Shown in pieces: positions 18,980 to 29,279 of a stretch of 64,000 nucleotides of DNA (within the stretch, counting starts at the first letter, position 1; every line of letters begins with the position of its first letter). The position numbers were made by a program, and so were the translations under genes. The stretch covers positions 28,579 to 92,578 of the forward strand of contig VCMS01000137.1 of NCBI GenBank assembly GCA_022539475.1. The letters are read 5' to 3'. The DNA is from Gracilaria domingensis. Taxonomy: Eukaryota > Rhodophyta > Florideophyceae > Gracilariales > Gracilariaceae. The notes under the pieces are model-generated. The model was given only the letters and a program-made list of their open reading frames with translations, was not told where the DNA came from and ran no database searches.

Positions 18980-19919
18980 CAACTTGTAGTCCCTGGGAAG
19001 TGAATCGTTGAACGGCTCAATTTGCATCAAGTACGAATTTGTCAATATCGTTGAATACCGTTCGATGCATCGCTGCAACTGTGAAATTAGTGGATGGAAT
19101 GAGCATACACGTAAGAACCCTCGTTGATCTTACAGATTCGAAGACGCATGTTTGTCGGTTCCGAATTTGTTTTGAGCAACTTGCACGTGCGTCACGACAA
19201 GAGCATGTTCTATGATACCCATAGTTTACCGCTATTTCTGAACGACTTGTCGCAGAAGCAAACGTAAGAATTACGGTCTCGTTTCGCGCTCTCTGCGGAA
19301 TATGCATGACGTGGTCTCTCAAGAGTTTAGCTTTCGCTATTTTTCAGAGGCGTGTTGTAGTTGTATAGCCTGACTCTTGGATGCGATAGTGAAAGTGAAA
19401 AGAAACCGGGAAAACGTTCACGTAAAGTTAGGTGATGGAGGCCTGGAGCCAATCGGGACGCACATGACTTTGAAGTCAGATTCATTTGAGTAATGCCGGA
19501 GAGGGTGCGATAGAAAGTGTCATGAGCAAAATTAGAAACGAAAAACAACATGCTGCTGCGCACCCAATCATTGGGTGCGAAGCAGAATGATTGGTTGTCT
19601 CAGCCATTTGCTGAATTGGTGTATTTCTGCCATAATTAAAGTGTAATCTTACAGAGAATGATTCACCAACAACGTACAGGTTTCCAGAAGGTTTCCATAT
19701 TATATGCATTTTCGTTAAATTTCGGTCCGAAATTTTCCGAAAATGTATATTTGCAGAATTTGCAGGTCTGTCAATATTTTATAAAACTTTCTGATGTGGT
19801 TTGTGAAACCTGTTTTGCACGTGTCACACGAACACACGAGTAAGCAGTTGCTCACAAGTTTGCTGAAAAATCAATACTCTGTAATTGAGCTCCGTCTTGC
19901 ACGTGGAGATACGCAAATC
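18980..19919. other. Intergenic, no gene seen
   Basis: About 940 bp between two minus-strand genes. Only short overlapping frames without codon bias are present; no repeat was noticed. Confidence 0.5.
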
Positions 19920-20981
19920 TCAACAAGAACGATCTGTTTGCTGCAGGTTTGACAGAACAAGCTGGTTAAGGCTCTCTGGTAATTGAAATTTTTGAAACAC
20001 AAAGTTGGTGGTCTGGGTCAAAATGGTCGCGTCGGGCAAAATGTCAAATGGCGGAAGACGTGATCCCAAAGTTAGACATGTAGTATATGGTCTTCTCCAC
20101 AAGAAATGACCGTTGGAAACGTCGATGATCCCCAACGTGAACTCAGGCAAATCATCTTCGATGTTGTTTCGAACATCATTCCATAGCACCAAGTGACCCA
20201 CGAGTCTCATCCTAATCTTGGTCGACTGATTAGGGTTAAATGATATGGCCTGACGAAGCTGGTATTGTTGCGTGTCGTACACGAGTAGTCGTGAAGGTGA
20301 GCGAGTGTAAATGACGAGCCAATTATCGTTGAGCAACATGGCTGCGGGTTTCCCTTGCGCACTGTGCTCGAACGAAGAGCTCAGTAAATTGCTCTTACGC
20401 CACACAAGTGCTTTTTCGCCGTGAAGTGTGACGAAATGCTCGTGGAAGGCGCAGCAAACGGGGCTGCTGACAGGCTGATCCAGCTGTCGGACGACCAGCG
20501 AGTCCTCAGCATCGATCTCAACAACAAACGCGGCGGAAGAACAAAACGCCAGCACTGAGCGACCATCCAAGCGAGTGATAGTGGATACATTTTCAAGCTG
20601 ATGCGCCCCACAACTAACAGACTTGGAGAGCAAGTTAAAAAAGACCAGTCCACCTCCAATAACTGCGGCAGCCTTGCCAGACTCCAGCATCACAAGCGCG
20701 TAAACCTCACCGTCGACGCGCATGGAACGCACGGAGACGACGGTGTTGCTGGACAGGTCAAGTGTGACGCGCACGAGAAAGTGCCTGCGGAAAAACTTTG
20801 AGTAGGAGGCGGTGACGTGCACGCGGGAGGGATGCAGGTTGAGCGAGACGTTGTCTCGGAGCCGCATGTGGTACGCCTCGATGTCATAGGAGGCCAAGAC
20901 GCTGGGAGGTGAGGAGTCCGAGAACGGGGACGACGGCGATGGGCGCCAGGAGCTGAGGGTAGGGATGAGGAAGTGACTCAT
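19920..20981 (-). CDS. Unknown protein, possible beta-propeller, 353 aa
   Basis: An intact ORF. After a Ser/Pro-rich N-terminus (1-28) the sequence shows repeated beta-strand-like blocks with hydrophobic/GG/D spacing (SGKAAAVIGGGLVFFN, DGRSVLAFCSSAAFVVEI, HEHFVTLHGEKALVWRK, NDNWLVIYTRSPSRLLVYD, EFTLGIIDVSNGHFLWR). These resemble degenerate propeller blades with terminal VW or VYD strands. No catalytic motif, signal peptide or transmembrane segment is seen. The start codon is separated by only a few bases from a long CCG repeat in the 5' leader. Fold assignment is inference; function unknown. Confidence 0.75.
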   Translation of the reverse strand: MSHFLIPTLSSWRPSPSSPFSDSSPPSVLASYDIEAYHMRLRDNVSLNLHPSRVHVTASYSKFFRRHFLVRVTLDLSSNTVVSVRSMRVDGEVYALVMLESGKAAAVIGGGLVFFNLLSKSVSCGAHQLENVSTITRLDGRSVLAFCSSAAFVVEIDAEDSLVVRQLDQPVSSPVCCAFHEHFVTLHGEKALVWRKSNLLSSSFEHSAQGKPAAMLLNDNWLVIYTRSPSRLLVYDTQQYQLRQAISFNPNQSTKIRMRLVGHLVLWNDVRNNIEDDLPEFTLGIIDVSNGHFLWRRPYTTCLTLGSRLPPFDILPDATILTQTTNFVFQKFQLPESLNQLVLSNLQQTDRSC

Positions 20982-21013
20982 TGCGGCGGCGGCGGCGGCG
21001 GCGGCGGCGGAGG
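20982..21013. repeat. GGC/CCG trinucleotide repeat in the 5' leader
   Basis: About ten GGC units on the plus strand directly upstream of the minus-strand start codon at 20981, i.e. CCG repeats in the presumed 5' UTR. Confidence 0.8.
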
Positions 21014-21015
21014 AG

Positions 21016-21304
21016 GATGGGAGGGCGGAGAGCGTCGCCTACGACACTTGCCTTGCCGTGTCTATCGCGAAGCTACAAAACCGTACTGGTTTTGTACCTT
21101 CGCCAGTTTATTTGACCGGCGGGGTATACATATCGTTGCTTCAGACAGCCAATTAGCAGTTCGCAACAATGAAGAACTGTCAGCAATGGGTCTTGGGCAC
21201 GTAGATTTAGCTCTATTTCTCGCAACTCCTGAGGGCATCCCCACCATTTTATGAACTTTGAGTGCACTGGCTCGTCATCTTTACTGGTCGTCGTCGTCGA
21301 GCTT
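21016..21304. other. Short intergenic region
   Basis: Presumed promoter side of the 353-aa gene. No confident motif or ORF. Confidence 0.4.
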
Positions 21305-21590
21305 CTTAACCCTTGTCGGGTACATGGAAGAGATCTCTTCCATGTACCCATTCCCTTGGAATAGTGTACCTGGAAGAGCTATTCCATTTGGAATAGGTGC
21401 TATTCCAAATGGAATAGTCGCTCTTCCATGAATACAGTTACATAAAAACAATAGGAATATAATGTTTACTGTTGGCTGGCATGCTTTGCTGTACACAAAG
21501 CTGCGATCTGACTACCACTTTGTGCAAGATATCTTCTCCGCGGTGCCATCGCATAAACCTCGAAGTCAACATTGAACATTTAACTTGAAA
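21305..21590 (-). repeat. Hairpin-rich dispersed repeat R2, copy 1 (minus)
   Basis: It begins with CTTAACCCTTGTC (21305-21317), the inverse of the GACAAGGGTTAAG end of two other copies. A perfect 32-bp palindrome at 21318-21349 is centred on AGATCT. A pair of 18-mers, CTATTCCATTTGGAATAG and its reverse complement, lies near 21380-21420. The right boundary is uncertain. Confidence 0.6.
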
Positions 21591-23069
21591 TAGGCGCTAA
21601 AATCATTATCAATTGTATAAAGACCCAAACGCATTCAATAAAAGTTTTTGTCTCACAAATATTACGATTTAATCAAAACAAATTAAGACATTTAGAATTA
21701 AACAAATGCGCTGCCTTATAAAGCAGCCCTAAAACCTTAAATAGGGTGGAATAGTTTGCTTTATCTTGTTGCAAAAGTTTCATGACAAATTCAGCAAAGA
21801 ACGCATTTGTTGAAAACCAACATGAGTCAAAATTTCTGCCAAAACTTTTCTTGTAATAATGTGAAAATTGAAAGCTCATTCATAAGATAAGTATTTCCTA
21901 ATTTATTCGCTGCATTGTAAAAACACCTTCGCCATTTACAGCCACCTTAAGAGGGCTTTCTTATGCTACAGAAGTATATCAAAAATGTAATAAAATTCTA
22001 TTTTGCTTGTTAACGTTTTGTTTATTAAAATTATTGAGCTACGTTTGTGTGCAGGTAGTTTCTGTATAAAACTTTTTCGCAATAGACTGCACTGATTATG
22101 AATCATCATCTCTGCTTCCTATTCAAAAGCTAACATTGTTCAAGAATAAAATGCATAGTGTTGACGCCATTTTTCGTAAGCACACGGAACAGCGCGGGTT
22201 GTGACAAACCCAAAGAACGCAACACAACAAATGCCCGAGAGTACCAGCCTAAACCGCGAAAGATTACACGGTAGCTCAGCGATAAAGGCAACAGCCGCAC
22301 GACAAAACTGAAGCCACACGGCCTGTCTCAATTTTCACGTCAAAACCAGCAACCGACGATAGAGACGCAGCCCAAGTAGCTCTCAAACGCACCGCACGTC
22401 CCGAGTTCGTAGGGAGAACGAGGGCGTCGGTACGATGAGAACCGTTGCAGAAAGCGGACAAACCAAACAGGGAGCCGCACACTACAACTTCAAGAAGAGG
22501 GGCGGTGGACCGAGCCGCCCGTAGAGAGAAAGAAATAGAGAGAGGGAGTAGTTAATGTCAAGGAAGCACAGACCGTGCTAGAGGAAATTGAGGATTCCAA
22601 AGGAGATTGGCGACGACAGAGAAGGAGAGGGATGAAAGAGGGTTGAGGGTTCGTCGTGAGAGAAGAGGTGGTCTACTCGAGTCGAGTTGGCGGTGAGGTC
22701 TCAAACTCGGGGGTTTACATCTACAATCACAGTGCTTGGTGTACCCTACGCCACATGCTGAATATCGTTCTCCACTAAATACCCTAGCATTGATGACATG
22801 CTATGATGGCACAAATTCAGTACATCTTCCGGCTCACCTCAGCGCTAAAGCTCTACTATGTTCCACCACTTTGGGGTATCTTCCCCATAATGTTACAGGT
22901 TCGAGGTACATAAGTGTCTTATCACGTTTGTTTTCAGTTTGTACTGTCGTTTCCAAACTCGCTTCTGGTATCTGAGCCATACGCACGCCACCAGCTCACA
23001 TTGACCAACGTAACGACCGACATTCGTCAACTGACGGACTACGAGACTAGTAAATCCGATTTTCCTCGT
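21591..23069. other. Mostly AT-rich intergenic region
   Basis: AT-rich to about 22140, then more balanced composition with only short frames lacking coding character. A purine-rich tract (22500-22680) precedes the next gene. No repeat or gene could be supported. Confidence 0.45.
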
Positions 23070-23423
23070 ATGGAATCCACCGTAATCGAATATGAGGCTG
23101 AAGAGGCGTCTTCTAGTGTTAGCTCTAGCCCGGAAGATGATGCTGACGATATGGAGTACACGTGGGACGATGACGCTTCCCCTCCTTCTCGAATGGAAAA
23201 CTTGGAGCAGCTGCTGTTGGACATGGTGGCCAAGAAAGTTGAGGTGGATGTGGGTATGTTGGAAATCTATGTAGCGGTTCCGCGGCTTCCTTTGGGCTAC
23301 ACTCGTGGTCTAATGGTCGGCTTACTGTTTGCTTGCAAACACCATAGCATCCTGATGAATGGTCCTTTTCTTCTTGCCAAGGTGTATCGCGCACTTAAAG
23401 TGCAGTACGATTCCTCCAAATGA
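23070..23423 (+). CDS. Small acidic protein of unknown function, 117 aa
   Basis: ORF from the ATG at 23070; the frame is open upstream to 22914, but that part looks non-coding. Residues 5-42 are strongly acidic and Ser-rich (EYEAEEASSSVSSSPEDDADD). Residues 45-117 look folded (MENLEQLLLDMVAKKVEVDVG, then GYTRGLMVGLLFACKHHS, ending with a helical segment). No family is recognised. A 5' exon cannot be excluded. Confidence 0.5.
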   Translation: MESTVIEYEAEEASSSVSSSPEDDADDMEYTWDDDASPPSRMENLEQLLLDMVAKKVEVDVGMLEIYVAVPRLPLGYTRGLMVGLLFACKHHSILMNGPFLLAKVYRALKVQYDSSK

Positions 23424-24083
23424 AGTCATTGCTTCTAGATAGGTTCTTCTGAGCCCGTGTGGTCGGCGCTTTTTGTAGTATAGTGGCACGGGTCACTAAC
23501 CACGGGGTGGAAAGGTCCAAAGGATGAGGGGCCAACGGCGAGACCACTGGTATGAAGGTGCAATGGGCGTGCGCTAACTGTCGTGCCTACAGGAGATGGC
23601 GAGCGACGTAGCGATGGCTTGAAAACCTTAAGGATGTTGGTACTTACTAACCTAAGGGTCAAGTAGTTGCCAAGAGGGTCTCTAACTTTATCACAGGAGG
23701 GAGGCGCAGCTCCAGCAGCCTAAGTATCGGCTGCGAGGCCCCTCAACCTCTGGAGTGGTGCACTGTAACGCAGTGCACCACGTGTACTAACTATACTACC
23801 TATGGTACAAATACTACAAGTTAGAAATAAATAGAACCATTGAGGTTCGCCAAACCACACGTGTTCCAAGTGTGATACTCGCCCCCGGCCGCTCTTGCCA
23901 TCCCCAAAGTGCCGATTGCTATTGCCAACGGTTCATAGTATTACACTTTTGTAAAGGCGTTTCTGCTTGGTTGCATTTGAGCTATTCGTCTTGATACGTT
24001 ACAATCTTGCCCCAAAGCGTCATCGCCCGTACACCATTACAGGGCTAGCCAGCACCCCCCCCCCACATAATTGTCACAGCAAC
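23424..24083. other. Intergenic, no gene seen
   Basis: No credible ORF. A C homopolymer of about 12 nt ends near 24064. Confidence 0.45.
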
Positions 24084-24157
24084 GTCCGTAGCACCAGCAG
24101 CACCCGCAGTCCGTAGCACCAGCAGCACCCGCAGCCCGTAGCACCAGCAGCACCCTT
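24084..24157. repeat. 25-bp tandem repeat, about 3 units
   Basis: The unit GTCCGTAGCACCAGCAGC + ACCCGCA occurs at 24084-24108 and 24109-24133, with a third, slightly diverged unit at 24134-24157. Confidence 0.9.
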
Positions 24158-24199
24158 CTGGCGCGCCGTTAAGCCACGGCGCGCAGTGATGATTTCTTC

Positions 24200-24440
24200 T
24201 TTGGTGGCGGGCGCGCCGCAGCGCGCGGCGCGCCACCCTCATTCAAGTTTTGCAGCTCGCGGGCCGCAGCTCGCGGCGCGCGAGCTTCACTCCTTTCATG
24301 CGGCTCGCGCGCTGCACCCCGCAGAGCGCGAGCTTCCTTCTTGCATCACGCGCGCCGCAGCGGGCGACGCGCGAACTTCCGTTCTTCAAAGCGGCTGGCA
24401 CGCCGCGACGTGCGGCGCGCGACACAACGCCGAAGGGGTA
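24200..24440. repeat. GC-rich degenerate minisatellite
   Basis: About five units of 45-54 bp alternate a GC-rich near-palindromic core (GCGCGCCGCAGCGCGCGGCG type) with a T-rich link (CTTCACTCCTTTCA type). Long open frames on both strands here follow from the repeat composition and are not called as genes. Confidence 0.75.
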
Positions 24441-24505
24441 GACGTGAAGTGCAGCTTCCACGCTGCGCTTCATCTATCTCCCCCTGGAGATATAAAAAAA
24501 TCGGT

Positions 24506-24536
24506 GGGGGTGTCCCAGAGGGTGCGGGACACCCCC
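24506..24536. repeat. Perfect 11-bp stem hairpin
   Basis: GGGGGTGTCCC (24506-24516) pairs with GGGACACCCCC (24526-24536) across a 9-nt loop. It lies just downstream of GATATAAAAAAAT. Confidence 0.85.
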
Positions 24537-24619
24537 CCATAGTCCGTCACCACACATAGTAAATACCGTTTGATTTTGAATCAAAAAACTGCACAGCAAT
24601 GCAAAAAATCTTATAGTTT

Positions 24620-24896
24620 GCACTGGAAGAGCACCTATTTCAGTTGGAATGGGTGCTATTCCAAAAAATTGGAATACATTTTTCCCGTTTCTGCAGTGTT
24701 TGAAGGTATCGCTTGTATTCAATATATCTTTGAAAATATGGGATTGTTTTATATGATTAGAAGTGCAATCGAAAGAAGAAAGTAATACCTATCAGTGTAC
24801 AAGAAGTGAAAAACAAATATTCAGAAAGCACAGAGCTGCGTGTCCAGAAGGAAGACATATTCGTGCTATTCCATTTTGTGCCTGACAAGGGTTAAG
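24620..24896 (+). repeat. Hairpin-rich dispersed repeat R2, copy 2
   Basis: The left end has the GGAAGAG / GGAATGGGTGCTATTCC hairpin set; the right end has GCTATTCCATTTTG, then GACAAGGGTTAAG (24884-24896). The same layout and length occur at 52256-52542. Confidence 0.65.
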
Positions 24897-24997
24897 TACT
24901 TCTGTCTTCTGTCAAGCTGTTTGACAGTTCAAAAATGAGAGACATCAATGTGTAATGTGTTTGACAGTTTCCGGTTGATGCGTCTTATTTTTTTCCG

Positions 24998-25526
24998 AGC
25001 AGGGTGTGACTTGTAGTGCATCTCGGAGATTTTCGTATTCGTCTCAAAGTAACGATTTGGTAAGGATGTCGGCTATCATTTTAGATTATAGGGTGCGGTT
25101 GATGGATACCGGGTTTTGGTTGACATAATGTTGTAAGAAGTTATGTCGTATATCAATGTACTTTTGTCGCTTTTTGGTGCCTGACTTTCGGGGATAACAA
25201 TTGTTGATCTGTTATCGATGTGATAAAAAGACGCTTTTGAGCAATTGACGTGTGCATTTTGCAGACGTTTTTGAATACAAAGGGTGTGTCGTGTTGCGTC
25301 TGTTGCCGCTACGTATTTTGCCCCCGTGGTTGATAATGCCACAATATTCTGGCAGCGTGAATTCCAGCAGACTGGGGTGTTGTGAATGAGGTGCACAGTT
25401 TTTGTAAAACACTTGCCATCGCGTTGATTGGCGTAATGAGCCTCTCTGCACGTAGTGAGAGGTTCTGGTTTTCCTTGTCGCTGAAATAGGTAGTGAAGCC
25501 AGTGGGATCGTGCAGAACAATCTCAA
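24998..25526 (-). pseudogene. Copia RNase H C-terminal fragment
   Basis: The minus-strand translation carries the Copia RNase H signature (QNIVALSTTGAKYVAATDA), a following HIDNRST block and, after a frame change, ADILTKSLL, the usual end of Copia Pol. An upstream frame (25212-25526) carries more of the domain. At least two frame breaks and a stop after TKSLL show decay. It is truncated at the right by the LTR of element D. Confidence 0.8.
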
Positions 25527-25579
25527 TTTTGCGTTCGTGACGTGTTCTGTCTCATAACACCTCGGCTCTCCAAATCAAC

Positions 25580-26546
25580 TCTACAGCAAGGTTATGAATT
25601 TAGGTACCATTCTGAGTCCATACAACATGGTGGCACCCGATGGATTTGATGGACTCGTAACTGGTTGTGGCAGTAGGTCGCGTGTACGCGTTGTGGTGCA
25701 ATCCCACGAGTGGGCAAACAAAAGTTGCGTCGAGGAAATCGCACCGACAGGGTGTTCAAAACCTGCTCTCTATAAGGGTAGATGCAGCAGTAGAACCCTC
25801 TGATATAGCCAGCGCGATGCCAGGTGTAAGTCTAGGTGGCCCCAATCTGAGCGTGCAGTCAGAGTTGAAGGGGACGAATCGGCGTAGGTATCTGGTTGTT
25901 CCGGCGAGCCGCAGCGAGTGGAAATATCCAGCCTAACGGTAGGGGGCAACAGGGGGATCAGCAAACGAGCCGCACTGCGGAGCACTGACTCGTGATAAAC
26001 GGGAATAAGTCCCGAGACTAGTGGGCAAGAAACCTGTATAACAGGGCAGAGAAACGAGAGCCGTATGACAGAAATAATAACAAAGAAACAACATAAGATG
26101 CCGTAACGACGGTCTAGAACTCCTCAGTGGTAGAAGTCGGATGAATAACCCGGATTTGCGGCGGCTTGCTCGATTACGGACGAAGACCGTTCGCAAGCGG
26201 CAAGAAAGTCAGAGACAGAAGCCTCCTTGAGGTTTACTTCCCGTCAGGTGGCGGCAAGTGCCACCACCTATATAGGGCACTTGAAAATATCAACTAAAAA
26301 TATCTAACTATCCGGCGCTGCCGGCCAACCTCCTTCACGTGTAAAACCGTGGCAGGCTTGCCACGGCGCACCCGACATCGGGCCAACTTGGCACACGTGT
26401 GCAGAAACACTACCCTTCCTAGGCATACCCCAAAATGGGGTCACTACTACAGTAACCTCTCATAGCATGGGGTGTCGAAGCCGGTAACGGATCAACAAAC
26501 TATGAAAAACACCTCGGTGCATCCCCACAAAGTGCGTTTTGCTCTA
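25580..26546 (-). repeat. 3' LTR of element D
   Basis: On the minus strand it starts TGTAGAGCAAAACGC at 26546, directly after the polypurine tract GAGAAGGGGGAGA, and ends near CCTTGCTGTAGA at 25580. It aligns along its length with the LTR at 34978-35893. A CCTATATAGG TATA box lies near 26268-26277. About 967 bp, close to the 989 bp of element A. Confidence 0.8.
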
Positions 26547-26598
26547 CATCTCCCCCTTCTCAGGCTGAGAAACCGACTTCGTCGGCTCGGTACGCCCC

Positions 26599-28406
26599 GT
26601 GATGGAGGTACATAAGGAAGCCTCCCAAGACGGGTCTGCCGAGAACTGTTCGGAGCCACCAACACCTCCGGTGTCATTAACGAACCTCGCCATCTCGAGC
26701 CCTGCTGCGATGTCCAACACACCGAACGCCCATCCGTCTTCGACGGCATGTATGCAAGTTTCCAACGCGCCGTTCCGGTCTGTACCACTTCCGCAGTCGG
26801 CAGCTGCCTCCCAACCGGGTTTCTCCGGACAAGATCACGCTCCAGTTCAAGCTGATTTCGCGCCCGTATGGGATTGGTTAAACGCCGAGATGCCAGCTAC
26901 GCTGGGTGGATGGCCTACCGCAGGCGAGTTACGCATCCGGGACCCGCACCGGCACAGTTTCCTTTTCGCCCAGGCTCTCTGGCTTGACGCCCAGGCCGTT
27001 CGGGATACCGAGCTCGTCGACTCATACGCTGTCGACGGTCAACTCCCTGGTGGGCTTCCTGCTGACTTTACCCGTCATGGGACTGGATCACCCGCGTTTT
27101 GGTCACACCGAGTTGCCTGTTTGTAGGTCGAAACGAGACGAGAAAATTCGCTCGCAATGAGATGGCCCGCATTGGGTATGCGCGACACTTCCGAGCTCCG
27201 AACGAACATCTGGTGCCGGCACAGTACCAGTACGACGTGGTACGTTACCGAACTTTCGGCGAGGTCGGCTACGGCGACCATCTTGCCAACGCGTTGGACG
27301 AAATTGACCGATATTCGGACACCGTTCAGCCGCAGCAGAAGTTGATCCTGTAGGCGCGGCCCATTCTTCATGCCGAGTTCCGGTTCCTTCGTCGTCCTGC
27401 ACGGTCTCAATTTCATGAAGGCCTCCGATTCCAGAGGAAATGGCGTTCCTTCTTCGGGGTACTGGTGCCATACCAGTTAACGGAGGTGGAGCGCATCGCG
27501 CGTCACTCCCATACTGGGCGATAACTGACGCTGCCGTCATTCTGGCCTGCGGTCGAAGTCCCACGAGGGTGTCACGTAGAGCTACCGACCTGCCTAATTT
27601 ACATAGGCTCGAACTTCATGGACGATCCGCCTCGCGGCCTGTGGAGCATCCTGGCAACAGAATGGACCTTCCGCCTTGCGGCTTTCCTCCTCATCGAGGC
27701 ATACGATTTGTACCGGGTTTGGTTCATCCCGGAGCTCATCCTGCAAGCGATCCGAGCGTTGGATCTCTCCGAGGTGCTCGGCTTGGTCCGCAATGCGCGC
27801 GAAGCCACCGCGTTGGTGGACGTCATTGACCAGACAGACTGGAATGAGGTACCTGCTAGTCAGGTTTCCGACCGAGTTCGTCGGCAGTCGGACCGTTCTC
27901 CCGGACGGAACGTCAATGCCGGCGACTTCGTATACTTTGACCCATGGATTTGGGATATAATTGGTCCCGCTGAGGCGGCTGGTCGCCGCCGAGAGGAGCG
28001 TCATATCCCGGAAGGGCACCCGCGTGGGTTCGTGTACGTCGACGATGACGGTGATGACCCTGCCGAGGGAGGTAGCTCCATGGATGAGGGAAGCCCAGAG
28101 GGCGTGGAGAACGAACCAGAGCCCGAAGCTATGGGCGACGACGACGACGTCGTGGTTGTGGTCCCACCCGCTGTAGAGGCTCCCGATACGACCGGCCCGT
28201 GGGCCCAGAACGTAGCATCCGCCGGGGGCGGCAGTTCCTCTCTCACTCCGCGAGCGGCGGTCATTCGCGACTTCCTTCGAGGCGTGAAAGTGGCCGTTCC
28301 CGATACGGTGACCGACGAGTCGGAATTGCAAGCGATAGCGGCACAGCGCTTCTCCGGGTCTTCCGGTAGTTGGGGCATCTCAGGTGCTGGGCCGTCCGGC
28401 GCGTAA
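26599..28406 (+). pseudogene. Antisense accessory protein of Ty3 element D, frameshifted
   Basis: Homolog of the 685-aa antisense protein of element A, also opposite to its element's chromodomain and starting 53 bp inside the 3' LTR edge. Segment 1 (26599-27110) has a low-complexity N-terminus and LVDSYAVDGQLPGGLP. A second frame (about 27110-27353) has MARIGYARH and YRTFGEVGYG. The main C-terminal frame (to 28406) has IYIGSNFMDDP, ALVDVIDQTDWNEVP, SDRSPGRN, FDPWIWDIIG and GHPRGFVYVDDD. At least two frameshifts make it a pseudogene. Substitutions spread along the alignment while landmarks persist argue for past protein-level constraint. Confidence 0.85.
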
Positions 28407-28603
28407 TTCCCCGGCTCGCGATCCCTGACGGGCTACGGTAGTCCGTAATAGACCCCGATGATGAGGGGCGACTCAATAGTTAGAGGTAAACTTCTCCAGC
28501 CTTTCTGGCTTGGCTCGAACTTTTCTTTTTGTTCTCCCCCTTCTCAGTGGTCAATATCTCGTTCGAGGCTGTTGCAAATGGCCCACAGGAGAGGAATAAC
28601 TTT

Positions 28604-28892
28604 CCGCCGAAGCGGCTGTAGTGATAAAACTTCCTTCCAGTATCCTGGCTTCTTCTCCTTCTTCTTAGGCTTCTTTCTTCTTCATCTTCTTCTTCCACTG
28701 TAAGGGGCTTCCGCGGTCCGCGGCTTGGCTGTTCAGACAGAGACTGTCCGCATAAAGCGGCATATTGCTGCTCTTCAGTAGCGTCCGCCTAGAGCGGCTG
28801 GTTAGTATCAACATCGTTTCATCCGCGTGAAGCGGCACGTTTCACATGATGCAATTCTATCCGCGTGAAGCGGCATATTCCGTCTGAGACGG
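28604..28892. repeat. Periodic array of CCGC-N5-GCGG palindromes (element D)
   Basis: 13-bp palindromes start at 28711, 28748, 28785, 28823 and 28861, giving spacings of 37, 37, 38 and 38 bp. A variant CCGTC-TGA-GACGG starts at 28880 (19 bp on), and a 12-bp form starts at 28604. Linkers differ in sequence. The array sits between the stops of the chromodomain ORF and the antisense ORF. Confidence 0.85.
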
Positions 28893-28915
28893 CATAACTC
28901 ATAAGTTGTGGGTGG

Positions 28916-29245
28916 TCAACCCACTTGGGCTTTGTCTAACGTAGCAGGTATCGGCGTCCGTGTGCAACGGTGGTACTGTAGAACCTTAGAGCGAAGAAGA
29001 TGCTCGATAGGCGCATGTGTATTCTTCGAAAAAAGACAGCGGTACCAACGTACTCGATACAATAGCTGCCCATCAGAGGCGTAGCCGTCACTAATCAGAC
29101 GGTCCATAACGTACTGCCAGTAGAGGACACGCCGCTCAGTGTGCGGCTCGGATATTGTGCCCTCTTCTGGGGTGTCGTTGATTGCTTTCCCGTCGTGGGC
29201 GTCGCTGCCAAACGGCTTCCGTCCTGACGGCAGTGCGTTCTGCAC
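28916..29245 (-). pseudogene. Chromodomain ORF of element D, degenerate
   Basis: Residues YVMDRLISDG, LLYRVRWYR and PIEHLLRSKVLQYHR match the small chromodomain protein at 6762-7010, including the shared tail. The position of the third cage Trp (DTWEP in A) reads NTHAP, so methyl-lysine binding would be lost. The N-terminal part overlaps the junction with element F and is not reliable. Its stop lies next to the hairpin array. Confidence 0.7.
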
Positions 29246-29279
29246 GCCAGGTGGTCCTTGTGTTCTTACAAAAGTTCCA

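Larger units (their letters stand above)
25580..29260 (-). mobile_element. Ty3 element D (A-type), 3' part, inverted
   Basis: Read on the minus strand: chromodomain ORF (29245-28916), hairpin array, antisense ORF (on the plus strand, 26599-28406), polypurine tract and 3' LTR (26546-25580). This repeats the 3' half of element A. Gag and pol are missing; the break with element F lies near 29245-29280. Confidence 0.85.

Noticed and set aside
24186-24542. Overlapping open frames on both strands in the GC-rich tract
   Set aside because: Openness follows from the GC-rich repeat composition; the encoded peptides are repeats.
25594-25936. Open frames suggesting a small gene
   Set aside because: They lie wholly within the LTR of element D and are not shared as frames with the related LTR at 34978.
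28604-28892. Regularly spaced palindromes resembling a CRISPR array
   Set aside because: Only 13-bp palindromes recur, the context is a eukaryotic retrotransposon, and there are no cas genes or leader.
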